DNA of 64,000 bases, from the NCBI GenBank assembly GCA_038106145.1, contig JAYODD010000005.1, forward strand, positions 124,001 through 188,000, read 5' to 3'. Below the pieces are notes generated by a model that had not been told where the DNA came from, did not search any database, and saw only the letters and a program-made list of their open reading frames with translations. Source of the stretch: JBFJKD01 sp038106145. Lineage in GTDB: Bacteria; Pseudomonadota; Gammaproteobacteria; Pseudomonadales; Porticoccaceae. The position numbers and the translations under genes were made by a program. Below, piece by piece: positions 7,698-15,355 of the stretch (position 1 is the first letter of the stretch; every line of letters begins with the position of its first letter).

Positions 7698-9074
7698 ATG
7701 AGAATTCGCAAATACGATAACGGTTATAGCAGACGCCATTTTCTCGGGCAGATGGCCAAAGGGGTATTGGCCACCGGTGTATTGGCGCCACTGTGGTCCA
7801 CCATTGCCCGCAGTGGCGATATTGGCGCCGCGTATCCAGAGGAGCTGTTGTCCATCGATGCGTTCACCGCCGGGAAAGTTAACACCGGGGATATCATCGA
7901 CGCCGAGAATGTCGCGCAGGTAAAGGACTTGCTCGACCCCATTCAGTATACGCAAATCTCCCAGATGGGGCGGCGCCTCAAGGTGGTGAAAACCACCACC
8001 GATATTATGCGGTTGAGTCCCTGGGAATATATCGAAGCGACTCTGAGAAATAACGGTCAGGGCACCTTCGACGCCAATGGCAATGTGGTCACCCGCAGCG
8101 GCCAGCCGTGGATTGGCGGCAACCCGTTTCCCGATCCGAAATCCGGGATCGAGGTGTTCGCCGGGGTCACCCTGAGCTGGGGTCGCCACGATGCGTCGTT
8201 CTACGCCATCAAGGAGTACGACCTCAACGACGAGGGGGTGGTTGCCTACAACTACGATACCTGCTGGGTGGAAATGTCCCCGGTGGCGCGGGTGGTCATG
8301 GAGCCGAAACCCTACTGGCCCGGCCACGAGGACAAATTGCGCTATCAGTCGGTATTTTTTGTGAGTCCGAACGATATCAAGGGTACGGCGTTTTTGAATA
8401 TCTGGCACTACGACCAGCGCCAGTTTCCGGATCTGTATGGCTATCTTCCCGCGTTCAAGCGGGTGCGACGCTTTCCCACCAATCAGCGTTTCGAGCCGTT
8501 AATCCCCGGCTCCAACCTGTACCTGTCGGACGCCTGGGCGGCGGGCGACCCCTTTCTGACCTGGGGCAACTACAAAGTGGTGCACCGCGGGCCGGGGCTG
8601 GCGGCGGTGTCCGGCAGCTGGACCGGCGAGCACGACAACTGGGAGCATACCACCCATGGCGGACCCCAGGGCCTGACATTCTGGGATACGGAAGTGGAAT
8701 TGATTCCCGAGATCATCGTGGTGGAGGCCGAGCCGGTGGCTTTCCCCCGCGCCCCGGTGGGCAAAAAGCGGGTCTGGTTTGATGCCCGCACCCTGTTGCC
8801 ACTGAGTATGGTGTCCTACGACCGGCGCGGTGAAATATTCCGCTCCTTTGACGGCGCCTACTCCCTCTACGAACACGGCGATAAAAAAGTGATGGATGGC
8901 GCCCATCCGTACTGGTCCTGGACCCGGGTGCATGCCCACGATATACAAACCAATCGCATTACCCGCCTGGAACAGGTTGCGGATATCGGGGGTGGTCATC
9001 GCATGCGGGTCAACGATCCTGGTATGTACGAAAAATATCTGACCCGGCACGCCATGACCCGACTCGGGGCCTGA
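7698..9074 (+). CDS. DUF1329 family protein with Tat signal peptide
   Basis: A 458-residue DUF1329 protein. The start at 7698 follows AGAGGT and opens with a twin-arginine signal, SRRHFLGQMAKG, followed by a hydrophobic stretch. It should therefore cross the inner membrane folded through Tat. The body matches the second full DUF1329 protein (51771), for example FFVSPNDIKGTAFLN, YLPAFKRVRRFPTNQRFEPL, and the C-terminal WSWTRVHAHDIQTN with a final RLGA. It sits in the operon with ExbB/ExbD/VWA rather than next to its DUF1302 gene. Family function is unknown; a LolA/LolB-like lipid-binding fold has been suggested for it, which I cannot test here. Confidence 0.9.
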   Translation: MRIRKYDNGYSRRHFLGQMAKGVLATGVLAPLWSTIARSGDIGAAYPEELLSIDAFTAGKVNTGDIIDAENVAQVKDLLDPIQYTQISQMGRRLKVVKTTTDIMRLSPWEYIEATLRNNGQGTFDANGNVVTRSGQPWIGGNPFPDPKSGIEVFAGVTLSWGRHDASFYAIKEYDLNDEGVVAYNYDTCWVEMSPVARVVMEPKPYWPGHEDKLRYQSVFFVSPNDIKGTAFLNIWHYDQRQFPDLYGYLPAFKRVRRFPTNQRFEPLIPGSNLYLSDAWAAGDPFLTWGNYKVVHRGPGLAAVSGSWTGEHDNWEHTTHGGPQGLTFWDTEVELIPEIIVVEAEPVAFPRAPVGKKRVWFDARTLLPLSMVSYDRRGEIFRSFDGAYSLYEHGDKKVMDGAHPYWSWTRVHAHDIQTNRITRLEQVADIGGGHRMRVNDPGMYEKYLTRHAMTRLGA

Positions 9075-9152
9075 TCGGGCGCCGCGGCGATTTTTGGTTT
9101 GCGGGCGGAAAACGTCCAGGTTTGGAAGGTCAATGGCGAGGAGAACCTGCCC

Positions 9153-9527
9153 ATGATTGCACGCTGTGTTGTGGTGATCCTATTAATATGCCTGGCGCCG
9201 TTGGCGGTGGCGCAAAACGACGGCGTCAGCCATGTGGTGCTCGCCTGGTTCAAGGCCGGAACCAGCCCGGAATATATCGCCGCAGTGGAGGACCACTCCC
9301 AGGTGTTGCGGGAGATCCCGGGGGTGCTGGAAATCCGCACTGGCGCGGCGCTGGCCAGCGAGCGACCCGTGGTGGATGCCAGCTACGATCTGGCCATATA
9401 TGTGTATTTTGCCACGGTGGAAGATCTGCAACGGTATTTAAGTCATCCCACCCATGTCAGCTTTGTGAAGCAGTGGGTGAAGCCCCATCTCGAGCGCATG
9501 CAGGTCTATGATTTTCGGGCCCGTTGA
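9153..9527 (+). CDS. Exported Dabb (stress-responsive A/B barrel) domain protein
   Basis: A 124-residue protein. The ATG at 9153 follows GAGGAGA by eight bases and opens with a Sec signal peptide (ARCVVVILLICLAPLAVAQ). The mature part is a Dabb ferredoxin-like barrel: HVVLAWFK, a helix with LREIPGVLEIRTG, then YDLAIYVYFATVEDLQRYLSHPTH. Dabb domains are mostly cytoplasmic dimers, some of which act on aromatic polyketides or phenols. An exported one in an envelope operon is less usual. It lies 78 bp after the DUF1329 gene in the same direction and is probably the last gene of that operon. Confidence 0.8.
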   Translation: MIARCVVVILLICLAPLAVAQNDGVSHVVLAWFKAGTSPEYIAAVEDHSQVLREIPGVLEIRTGAALASERPVVDASYDLAIYVYFATVEDLQRYLSHPTHVSFVKQWVKPHLERMQVYDFRAR

Positions 9528-9695
9528 TACCAAAGTAGTTTTAATAAATACAAATTGGGCCGTGTCTGCTGTAATCGGGTTTGCTACACTGAAGTGCGGT
9601 CCGGTCTCGACCCAGTTGAGCGTGGGCAGATGCTCCAGGACGACCGCCGCCTCGGCAAAAACTGGCTAAAAGGCACCACAATTACAGGATTAGTC

Positions 9696-11846
9696 ATGTC
9701 CGTAGAAGCGCTAAAAACCGCCACTTCCCCCACCTCAATTGCAATCAAGCTACAACCTGCGTCCGCGGATATCTGGGACAAGAAATATCGTCTCAAGGAT
9801 AAATCCGGGCGTCCGCTGGATGCCAGTATCGACGACACCTACAAACGGGTGGCGCGGGCGCTGGCCGCGGTGGAGCGCGCCGACCTGCGCGACAAATGGT
9901 ACGAGCGCTTCCTGTGGGCGTTGCGCAACGGCGCTATTCCCGCCGGGCGGATTGTGTCCAACGCCGGCGCCTGGGAGCACAAGCCGGAGACATCCACCAT
10001 TAATTGCACGGTATCCGGCACCATCAACGACTCCATGAAGGGGATTCTGGAAAAAAATCTGGAGGCTGGCCTGACCCTCAAGGCTGGCTGCGGTATCGGC
10101 TACGAATTTTCCACCCTGCGCCCTCGGGGCGCCTATGTGAAAGGTGCCGGTGCGTACACCTCCGGCCCCCTGTCGTTTATGGATATCTTCGACCGCATGT
10201 GTTTTACCGTGTCCTCGGCGGGTGGCCGACGGGGCGCGCAGATGGGCACCTTTGATATCAGCCACCCCGATGTGGTCGATTTTATTCGCGCCAAGCGCGA
10301 GGACGGCCGGCTGCGCCAGTTCAACTTGTCTCTCTTGATCAGCGAGGAGTTTGTGGCGGCGGTGAAGGCGGATGGGGACTGGCCGCTGTCATTTCCGGTG
10401 TCGGACTGGGAGGTGGAACAGGGCGCGGTGGATATTGCCAGCGAGGATATTCTGTGGCGCAAATTCCCCACCAGCAAGGGTTATGTCAGCGATGACCAGG
10501 GGCGGGTAGCCTGTCGCGTGTATCGCACGGTACCGGCGCGCAATTTGTGGAATGTCATTATGACCTCCACCTACGATTACGCAGAACCCGGCTTTATTCT
10601 GATCGACAAGGTGAACGAGCAGAACAACAACTGGTTTTGCGAGGACATCCGCGCCACCAACCCCTGTGGTGAGCAGCCCCTGCCGCCCTACGGCAGTTGT
10701 CTGCTGGGGTCGGTCAACCTCACCAAATTTGTGCTCAATCCGTTCACCGAGCAGGCGCGTTTTGACTGGGAAAATTATCGCCAGGTGGTGGCGGTGTTTA
10801 CGCGTATGCTCGACAACGTGGTGGAAATTAACGGATTACCCCTCGCCGAGCAGCGTCACGAGATCATGCATAAACGTCGTCACGGGATGGGTTTTCTCGG
10901 GCTGGGGTCCACCCTGACCATGCTGCGCATGCCCTATGGCGAGCAGGCATCCCTGGATTTCACCGAGCAGGTGAGTCGCGAACTGGCACTGGTGGGCTGG
11001 CGCACCGGCCTTGAGCTGGCCAAGGAGAAGGGGGTGGCGCTGGTGATGGAGCAGGAATTCACCATTACCGAGGAAATGCTGGCTCTGCGTCCGGAAATGG
11101 CCGACGACGGTATTGCGGTGGGCGACCGGGTCCCTGGCCGCGTGCTGCACGCCCGCTATAGCCGTTATATGCAACGGGTGGCGCTGGAGGATCCCGAACT
11201 GGTGGCGGCCCTCGCGGAGACGGGTTGCCGGTTTACCCATCATTCGTCGATAGCTCCCACCGGCACCATTTCCCTGTCGCTGGCGAATAATGCCAGCAAC
11301 GGCATCGAACCCAGTTTTGCGCACCACTACGCCCGCAATGTGATTCGCGAGGGCAAGAAGTCCAAGGAAAAAGTGGATGTGTATTCCTACGAACTACTCG
11401 CCTACCGGGAACTGGTCAACGGCGCAGCGACCCCGGAGTCGAGTGTGGCGGAGCAGCAACTGCCGGATTATTTTGTCGTTAGCGAAAACGTTGCGCCGCG
11501 CCAGCATGTCGATGTGCAGGCCGCCGCCCAGCGCTGGATCGATTCTTCCATTTCGAAAACCATCAATGTGCCGTCTGATATTGCATTTGATGAGTTCAAG
11601 GATATTTACCTCTACGCCTACGACCAGGGCCTGAAGGGTTGCACCACCTTCCGCTTCAATCCCGAGGCTTTTCAGGGAGTGCTGGTCAAGGACCGGGATC
11701 TGGAAAATACCCTGTACCGATTTACCCTGGAAGATGGTTCCACGGTGGAATTGAAAGGCAATGAAGACGTGGAGTACGACGGCGAAATTCATTCCGCCGC
11801 CAATCTTTTTGACGCGCTCAAAGAAGGCTACTACGGGAAATTCTGA
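9696..11846 (+). CDS. nrdJa: Adenosylcobalamin-dependent (class II) ribonucleotide reductase, catalytic part
   Basis: Reduces ribonucleotides to deoxyribonucleotides using adenosylcobalamin, independently of oxygen. The 716-residue protein has N-C-TVSGTINDSM near the start of the barrel, KAGCGIGYEFSTLRPRG, the radical-site motif NPCGEQ (Asn322, Cys324, Glu326), and APTGTISL. The ATG at 9696 (MSVEALK) follows ACAGGA; upstream in-frame codons encode an unlike-family extension. The C-terminal redox-cysteine region is missing and is supplied by the next gene, four bases downstream, as in the split NrdJa/NrdJb enzyme of Pseudomonas aeruginosa. No cobalamin riboswitch (B12 box) was recognised in the 168-bp leader. 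Confidence 0.95.
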   Translation: MSVEALKTATSPTSIAIKLQPASADIWDKKYRLKDKSGRPLDASIDDTYKRVARALAAVERADLRDKWYERFLWALRNGAIPAGRIVSNAGAWEHKPETSTINCTVSGTINDSMKGILEKNLEAGLTLKAGCGIGYEFSTLRPRGAYVKGAGAYTSGPLSFMDIFDRMCFTVSSAGGRRGAQMGTFDISHPDVVDFIRAKREDGRLRQFNLSLLISEEFVAAVKADGDWPLSFPVSDWEVEQGAVDIASEDILWRKFPTSKGYVSDDQGRVACRVYRTVPARNLWNVIMTSTYDYAEPGFILIDKVNEQNNNWFCEDIRATNPCGEQPLPPYGSCLLGSVNLTKFVLNPFTEQARFDWENYRQVVAVFTRMLDNVVEINGLPLAEQRHEIMHKRRHGMGFLGLGSTLTMLRMPYGEQASLDFTEQVSRELALVGWRTGLELAKEKGVALVMEQEFTITEEMLALRPEMADDGIAVGDRVPGRVLHARYSRYMQRVALEDPELVAALAETGCRFTHHSSIAPTGTISLSLANNASNGIEPSFAHHYARNVIREGKKSKEKVDVYSYELLAYRELVNGAATPESSVAEQQLPDYFVVSENVAPRQHVDVQAAAQRWIDSSISKTINVPSDIAFDEFKDIYLYAYDQGLKGCTTFRFNPEAFQGVLVKDRDLENTLYRFTLEDGSTVELKGNEDVEYDGEIHSAANLFDALKEGYYGKF

Positions 11847-11850
11847 AATT

Positions 11851-12540
11851 ATGGTTACCGCGATCAACAAAAAAATAGTCGGCTATGCCGTGGTGACGCC
11901 GGAGTCCGGCAAAGACCAACAAAAAGCGCAGCCCGCGGAGAGTCTGGAACGCGCGGTGGAGGAGATGGACGAGCATGTGCGCCGTCCGGAAACCCTGCAC
12001 GGCACGACCTATAAAATCAAGACGCCCCTGTCCGATCACGCGTTGTATATCACCGTGAATGACATCGTTCTCAACAGCGGCACCGCCCACGAACAGCGGC
12101 GCCCGTTTGAAGTGTTTATCAACTCCAAAAACATGGAGCAGTTTCAGTGGGTGCTGGCCTTGACCCGCGTGGTTTCGGCGGTGTTTCGCAAGGGCGGGGA
12201 CTGTACGTTTCTGGTGGAGGAACTGAAAGCGGTATTTGATCCCAAGGGCGGTTATTTCAAAAAGGGTGGCAAGTTTATGCCCTCCCTGGTCGCGGAAATC
12301 GGCGAGTGCCTGGAGACCCACATGAAGTCCATCGGGTTGCTCAAGGACGAGCCGATCGGCGCACACCAGCAGGCGATTCTCGATCAGAAACGCGCCGAGT
12401 TCGAGGCGCGGGCCGGCGACAGTAGCGCTACGGGATTCCCCAGCGGGGCGCAATTGTGTAACAAGTGTTTAACCAAGGCCATGATTATGATGGACGGCTG
12501 CATGACCTGTCTGAGTTGCGGCGAATCCAAGTGTTCGTAG
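11851..12540 (+). CDS. nrdJb: Class II ribonucleotide reductase, C-terminal subunit
   Basis: A 229-residue partner of NrdJa carrying the part that is the C-terminus in single-chain NrdJ. It contains a TSCPD-like domain (ITVNDIVLNSGTAHEQRRPFEVFIN) and ends with a cysteine cluster C-N-K-C then C-M-T-C-L-S-C-G-x-S-K-C. This cluster is expected to pass electrons from thioredoxin or bind a metal. The start ATG at 11851 (MVTAINKK) is four bases after the nrdJa stop. The split in two frames matches the arrangement known in Pseudomonas and is not a sequencing frameshift, because both proteins have natural ends. Confidence 0.93.
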   Translation: MVTAINKKIVGYAVVTPESGKDQQKAQPAESLERAVEEMDEHVRRPETLHGTTYKIKTPLSDHALYITVNDIVLNSGTAHEQRRPFEVFINSKNMEQFQWVLALTRVVSAVFRKGGDCTFLVEELKAVFDPKGGYFKKGGKFMPSLVAEIGECLETHMKSIGLLKDEPIGAHQQAILDQKRAEFEARAGDSSATGFPSGAQLCNKCLTKAMIMMDGCMTCLSCGESKCS

Positions 12541-12591
12541 ACGATCAGGGCCGCGGTCAGTTCGGGTGAAGTCAGGCCGGGAGAATACAAC

Positions 12592-13971
12592 TCAAAAAAT
12601 TTTGCCGGGATTGAGAATATTTTCAGGGTCGAAGGCCCGCTTCAAACGGCGCATGGCGTCAATTTCTTCCCCGCTGCGGCTGTAGCGCAGGTAGGGTTTT
12701 TTCTCCAGCCCGATACCGTGTTCCGCGGAGATCGAACCGCCGCAAAGTTGCAGCGGCTGGTAAAGTATCTCCTCCACCTGGTGGTAACGCTCCGGGTCGT
12801 CCCGCCCCACGCCGACAATAATATGCAAATTGCCGTCCCCCAGATGGCCAAACGTGGCCAGATCGGTTATCCCCAGTTGCTGTTCAAGATTGTATTCCAG
12901 CTCCCGCACATAATTTTCCATTTCGCCAATTGGCAGGCTGATATCGAAAATGGCGATGGGATCCAGCGCCGACAGGCAGTCGATATTATCGCGAATGGCC
13001 CACAAGGCATCCCGCTCGGTTTCGGACTTTGCCAGTACCGCGTCGACAATCAGATCCTCTGACAGGGCCTCTTCCAGGGCGTTGAGAAACTCCTCGCCTT
13101 CCTGCACCTCGTCGTTGCCGGTGGATTCGATCAGCGCGTAGAACGCGTGCTGTGGCGGAAACGGCGGGGTGCCAAGATGCGGTCCCCTGCTGGCCAGCAC
13201 ATAGTAGTTATTCCAGATTGCCTCGAATGCGCTCAATTTACCGCCCAGCGCGGTTTCCATGTGACTGAGCAGCAGGGGCAGTTTGGCAAAACTGTCGGTG
13301 GCGACAAATGCGGTGTTGCGGGCGGGCATGGCGGGGCGCAGGCGCAGCACGGCGCGGGTGACCACCCCGAGGGTGCCTTCGGATCCGATAAAGAGCTGTT
13401 TGAGGTCGTACCCGGCGTTGTTTTTGAGCATGTGATTCATGGACGACAGGACCGTACCATCGGCGAGCACGGCCTCCAGGCCGAGAACTTGTTCGCGCAC
13501 CATGCCGTAGCGAATCACCTGGTTGCCCCCCGCATTGGTGGCGATATTGCCGCCGATGGTGGCAGAGCCGCGGGCACCGAGATCCAGGGCAAAAAACAAA
13601 TTTTCGCTGGCCGCTGCCTCCTGAATAGTTTGCAGTATTGCTCCGGCCTGTACGGTCATGGTGCGCTCGATGGTATTGATATCCTCGATGGCGTTCATGC
13701 GTTCCAGGGACAGGGTAACTTCCTGCGGAGACGTGGCCGTGGCGCCCACCAGTCCCGACCCGCCGCCGTACACCACCACGGGGGTGCGCGCCCGGTGACA
13801 AAGGGCCATCACCCGGGCCACCTCGGCGGTGGACTGTGGTCTCACCAGTACCGTGCTCTGGTAGGGGTAATTGCGCCAGTTGCCCACCGGATCCAGATCG
13901 GGATGGAGAGTGATTCCGGCTGGACCCAGCAGTTGTTCCAGGTCCTGTATCAGGGCGCCAGGCATCGACAC
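12592..13971 (-). CDS. FAD-binding dehydrogenase, GlcD/D-2-hydroxyacid type
   Basis: A 459-residue flavoprotein of the GlcD/D-lactate/D-2-hydroxyglutarate dehydrogenase group. The FAD-binding half has PVVVYGGGSGLVGAT, GGNIATNAGGNQVIRYG and FIGSEGTLGVVT. The C-terminal half carries the family pattern FGHLGDGNLH and SAEHGIGLEKKPYL. It lies 12 bp after the enoyl-CoA hydratase gene on the same strand, so the two are probably co-transcribed. It converges with nrdJb. The exact 2-hydroxy acid substrate cannot be read from sequence. Confidence 0.88.
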   Translation of the reverse strand: MSMPGALIQDLEQLLGPAGITLHPDLDPVGNWRNYPYQSTVLVRPQSTAEVARVMALCHRARTPVVVYGGGSGLVGATATSPQEVTLSLERMNAIEDINTIERTMTVQAGAILQTIQEAAASENLFFALDLGARGSATIGGNIATNAGGNQVIRYGMVREQVLGLEAVLADGTVLSSMNHMLKNNAGYDLKQLFIGSEGTLGVVTRAVLRLRPAMPARNTAFVATDSFAKLPLLLSHMETALGGKLSAFEAIWNNYYVLASRGPHLGTPPFPPQHAFYALIESTGNDEVQEGEEFLNALEEALSEDLIVDAVLAKSETERDALWAIRDNIDCLSALDPIAIFDISLPIGEMENYVRELEYNLEQQLGITDLATFGHLGDGNLHIIVGVGRDDPERYHQVEEILYQPLQLCGGSISAEHGIGLEKKPYLRYSRSGEEIDAMRRLKRAFDPENILNPGKIF

Positions 13972-13983
13972 GGTGTCCGCCAG

Positions 13984-14751
13984 CTAATCCAGCTTGCTCG
14001 GGTCGGGCTTACGCTTTTCCATAAAGGCCGTCATGATTTCCCGCGAGGCGGGTAATTTAAGCAGTTCCATAAACACGGTCATCTCCGCGTGCATGCGCTC
14101 CGGGAGAGGTTCCGCCGGGCGACGCAGTAACGCCTTGGTGTGGCGCAACGCGCTGCGGGACTTGGCTGCGAGCTTGGCGGCCGTCGCGCGGGCGGTGGGC
14201 AACAGTTGCGCGGGCTCGCACACCGCACTTACCAGGCCGATGTCGCGCGCGGTGTTCGCGTCGAAAGGTTCGCCCAGCATCAGCAATTCCGCCGCCTTAT
14301 GGTAGCCGGCCATTTGCGGTAACAGCAGGGAGGATGAGGCTTCCGGCACCAGCGCGAGATTGATGAAGGGCAAAATAAATTGTGTCTTGGGATGGGCATA
14401 GACAAAGTCGCAGTGCAGCAGCATGGTGGCGCCCACGCCCACGCTCATGCCCTCTACTGCCGCCACCAGTGGTACGTTGGTGGTCGCCAGGGTCAACAGG
14501 AACTGATGTACGATAGAGTTCTCATCGCCGGGCGGTTTGTCGAGAAAATCCTGCAGGTCGTTGCCAGCGGAAAAGTTACCTCCTGATCCGGTAAAGAGAA
14601 TGACGCGCATGGCTGGGTCCGTGTCCGCCTGTTTTATCACCTCGGCCATACGCTGATACATATCCTTCAGCAGGGCATTTTTCTTTTCGGGCCGGTTGAT
14701 GGTGATGGTACAGATACCGTCTTCGCTCTGGGTTGTAATGTACTGGGTCAC
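13984..14751 (-). CDS. Enoyl-CoA hydratase/isomerase family protein
   Basis: A 255-residue crotonase-fold protein with NRPEKKNAL, the oxyanion-hole region FTGSGGNFSAGNDLQDF and VAAVEGMSVGVGATMLLHCD. The active-site region reads INLALVPEASSSLLLPQ. This is closer to the enoyl-CoA isomerase (PaaG/ECI-like) group than to classic hydratases, which have the paired Glu in a LGxxPGxGGTQ context. The start is GTG at 14751. It is followed 12 bp later by the FAD dehydrogenase, suggesting an acyl-CoA or acid catabolic role for the pair. Confidence 0.85.
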   Translation of the reverse strand: MTQYITTQSEDGICTITINRPEKKNALLKDMYQRMAEVIKQADTDPAMRVILFTGSGGNFSAGNDLQDFLDKPPGDENSIVHQFLLTLATTNVPLVAAVEGMSVGVGATMLLHCDFVYAHPKTQFILPFINLALVPEASSSLLLPQMAGYHKAAELLMLGEPFDANTARDIGLVSAVCEPAQLLPTARATAAKLAAKSRSALRHTKALLRRPAEPLPERMHAEMTVFMELLKLPASREIMTAFMEKRKPDPSKLD

Positions 14752-14845
14752 GGCGTTCTCCCGGGGGTTGCGTTAATATTTCTATAGTACCGGAAACTGA
14801 AATATGGGGAACATTATCCTGTAGCTCGTCGCAGACAACGGTTGG

Positions 14846-15355
14846 TTATTCCAGGGTCTCACGCAGATACTGGAAAAGCTTTTTGCTGGCGTTGCCCGGC
14901 CGCTTTGCTGTTTGCTGTTTTTGCGCCTGACGAATCAGCTGTCGCAGGTGTTGCCGGTCGATGCTGGGCGCCTGTTCGAGTAGCGACTCGAACGCGTTGC
15001 CACTGTCCTCCATAAGTTGTTGGCGAAGCTGTTCAATGTGGTGAAAACGCTGGCGGAAATATCGGTTTTTGTCCTCCAGCTCTGCCACGGCGGCGGCGAT
15101 TTTTTCGTGCTCCTCGGTGCGCATCAGTTTACCGATATACTGAAGTTGGCGGCGCTTTGCTTCCCGGTGTTTCAGGGATTTCGACAGCTCGAGGGCTTCG
15201 CGCATGGCGTGCGATAATGGCATCTCTGCCAGTTGCGTCGCAGTGAGAGCGAGTAGCGCCTCGCCAGTTTTTTGCAACGCCAGCATTTGCCGTTTAAGTT
15301 CGGACTTGCTGGGGCGTTCAGGCTGATCGTCGTCGCCGATATCCAAATCAGACAT
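14846..15355 (-). CDS. darP: Ribosome-associated protein DarP/YjgA (DUF615)
   Basis: A 169-residue highly charged helical protein that associates with late 50S ribosomal subunit assembly in E. coli. Family features: an acidic N-terminus followed by RPSKSELKRQM, LALTATQLAEMPL, HREAKRRQLQYIGKLMR and a C-terminal RQLIRQAQKQQ with FQYLRETLE. The ATG at 15355 (MSDLDIGDD) is the family-like start; an upstream in-frame codon lies deep inside mgtE. It overlaps the end of mgtE by eight bases, so translation is probably coupled. Confidence 0.93.
   Translation of the reverse strand: MSDLDIGDDDQPERPSKSELKRQMLALQKTGEALLALTATQLAEMPLSHAMREALELSKSLKHREAKRRQLQYIGKLMRTEEHEKIAAAVAELEDKNRYFRQRFHHIEQLRQQLMEDSGNAFESLLEQAPSIDRQHLRQLIRQAQKQQTAKRPGNASKKLFQYLRETLE

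Noticed and set aside
7581..8408. Long open frame on the minus strand opposite the Tat DUF1329 gene
   Set aside because: Composition (His/Gly-rich, no domain) is that of an antisense frame of a real gene; no ribosome site and no relatives recognised.
9528..9695. Possible cobalamin riboswitch before nrdJa
   Set aside because: No B12-box or conserved core was found by eye in the 168-bp leader.
13147..14055. 302-codon plus-strand frame opposite the FAD dehydrogenase
   Set aside because: Antisense shadow of a clear flavoprotein gene; low-complexity Gly/His composition.
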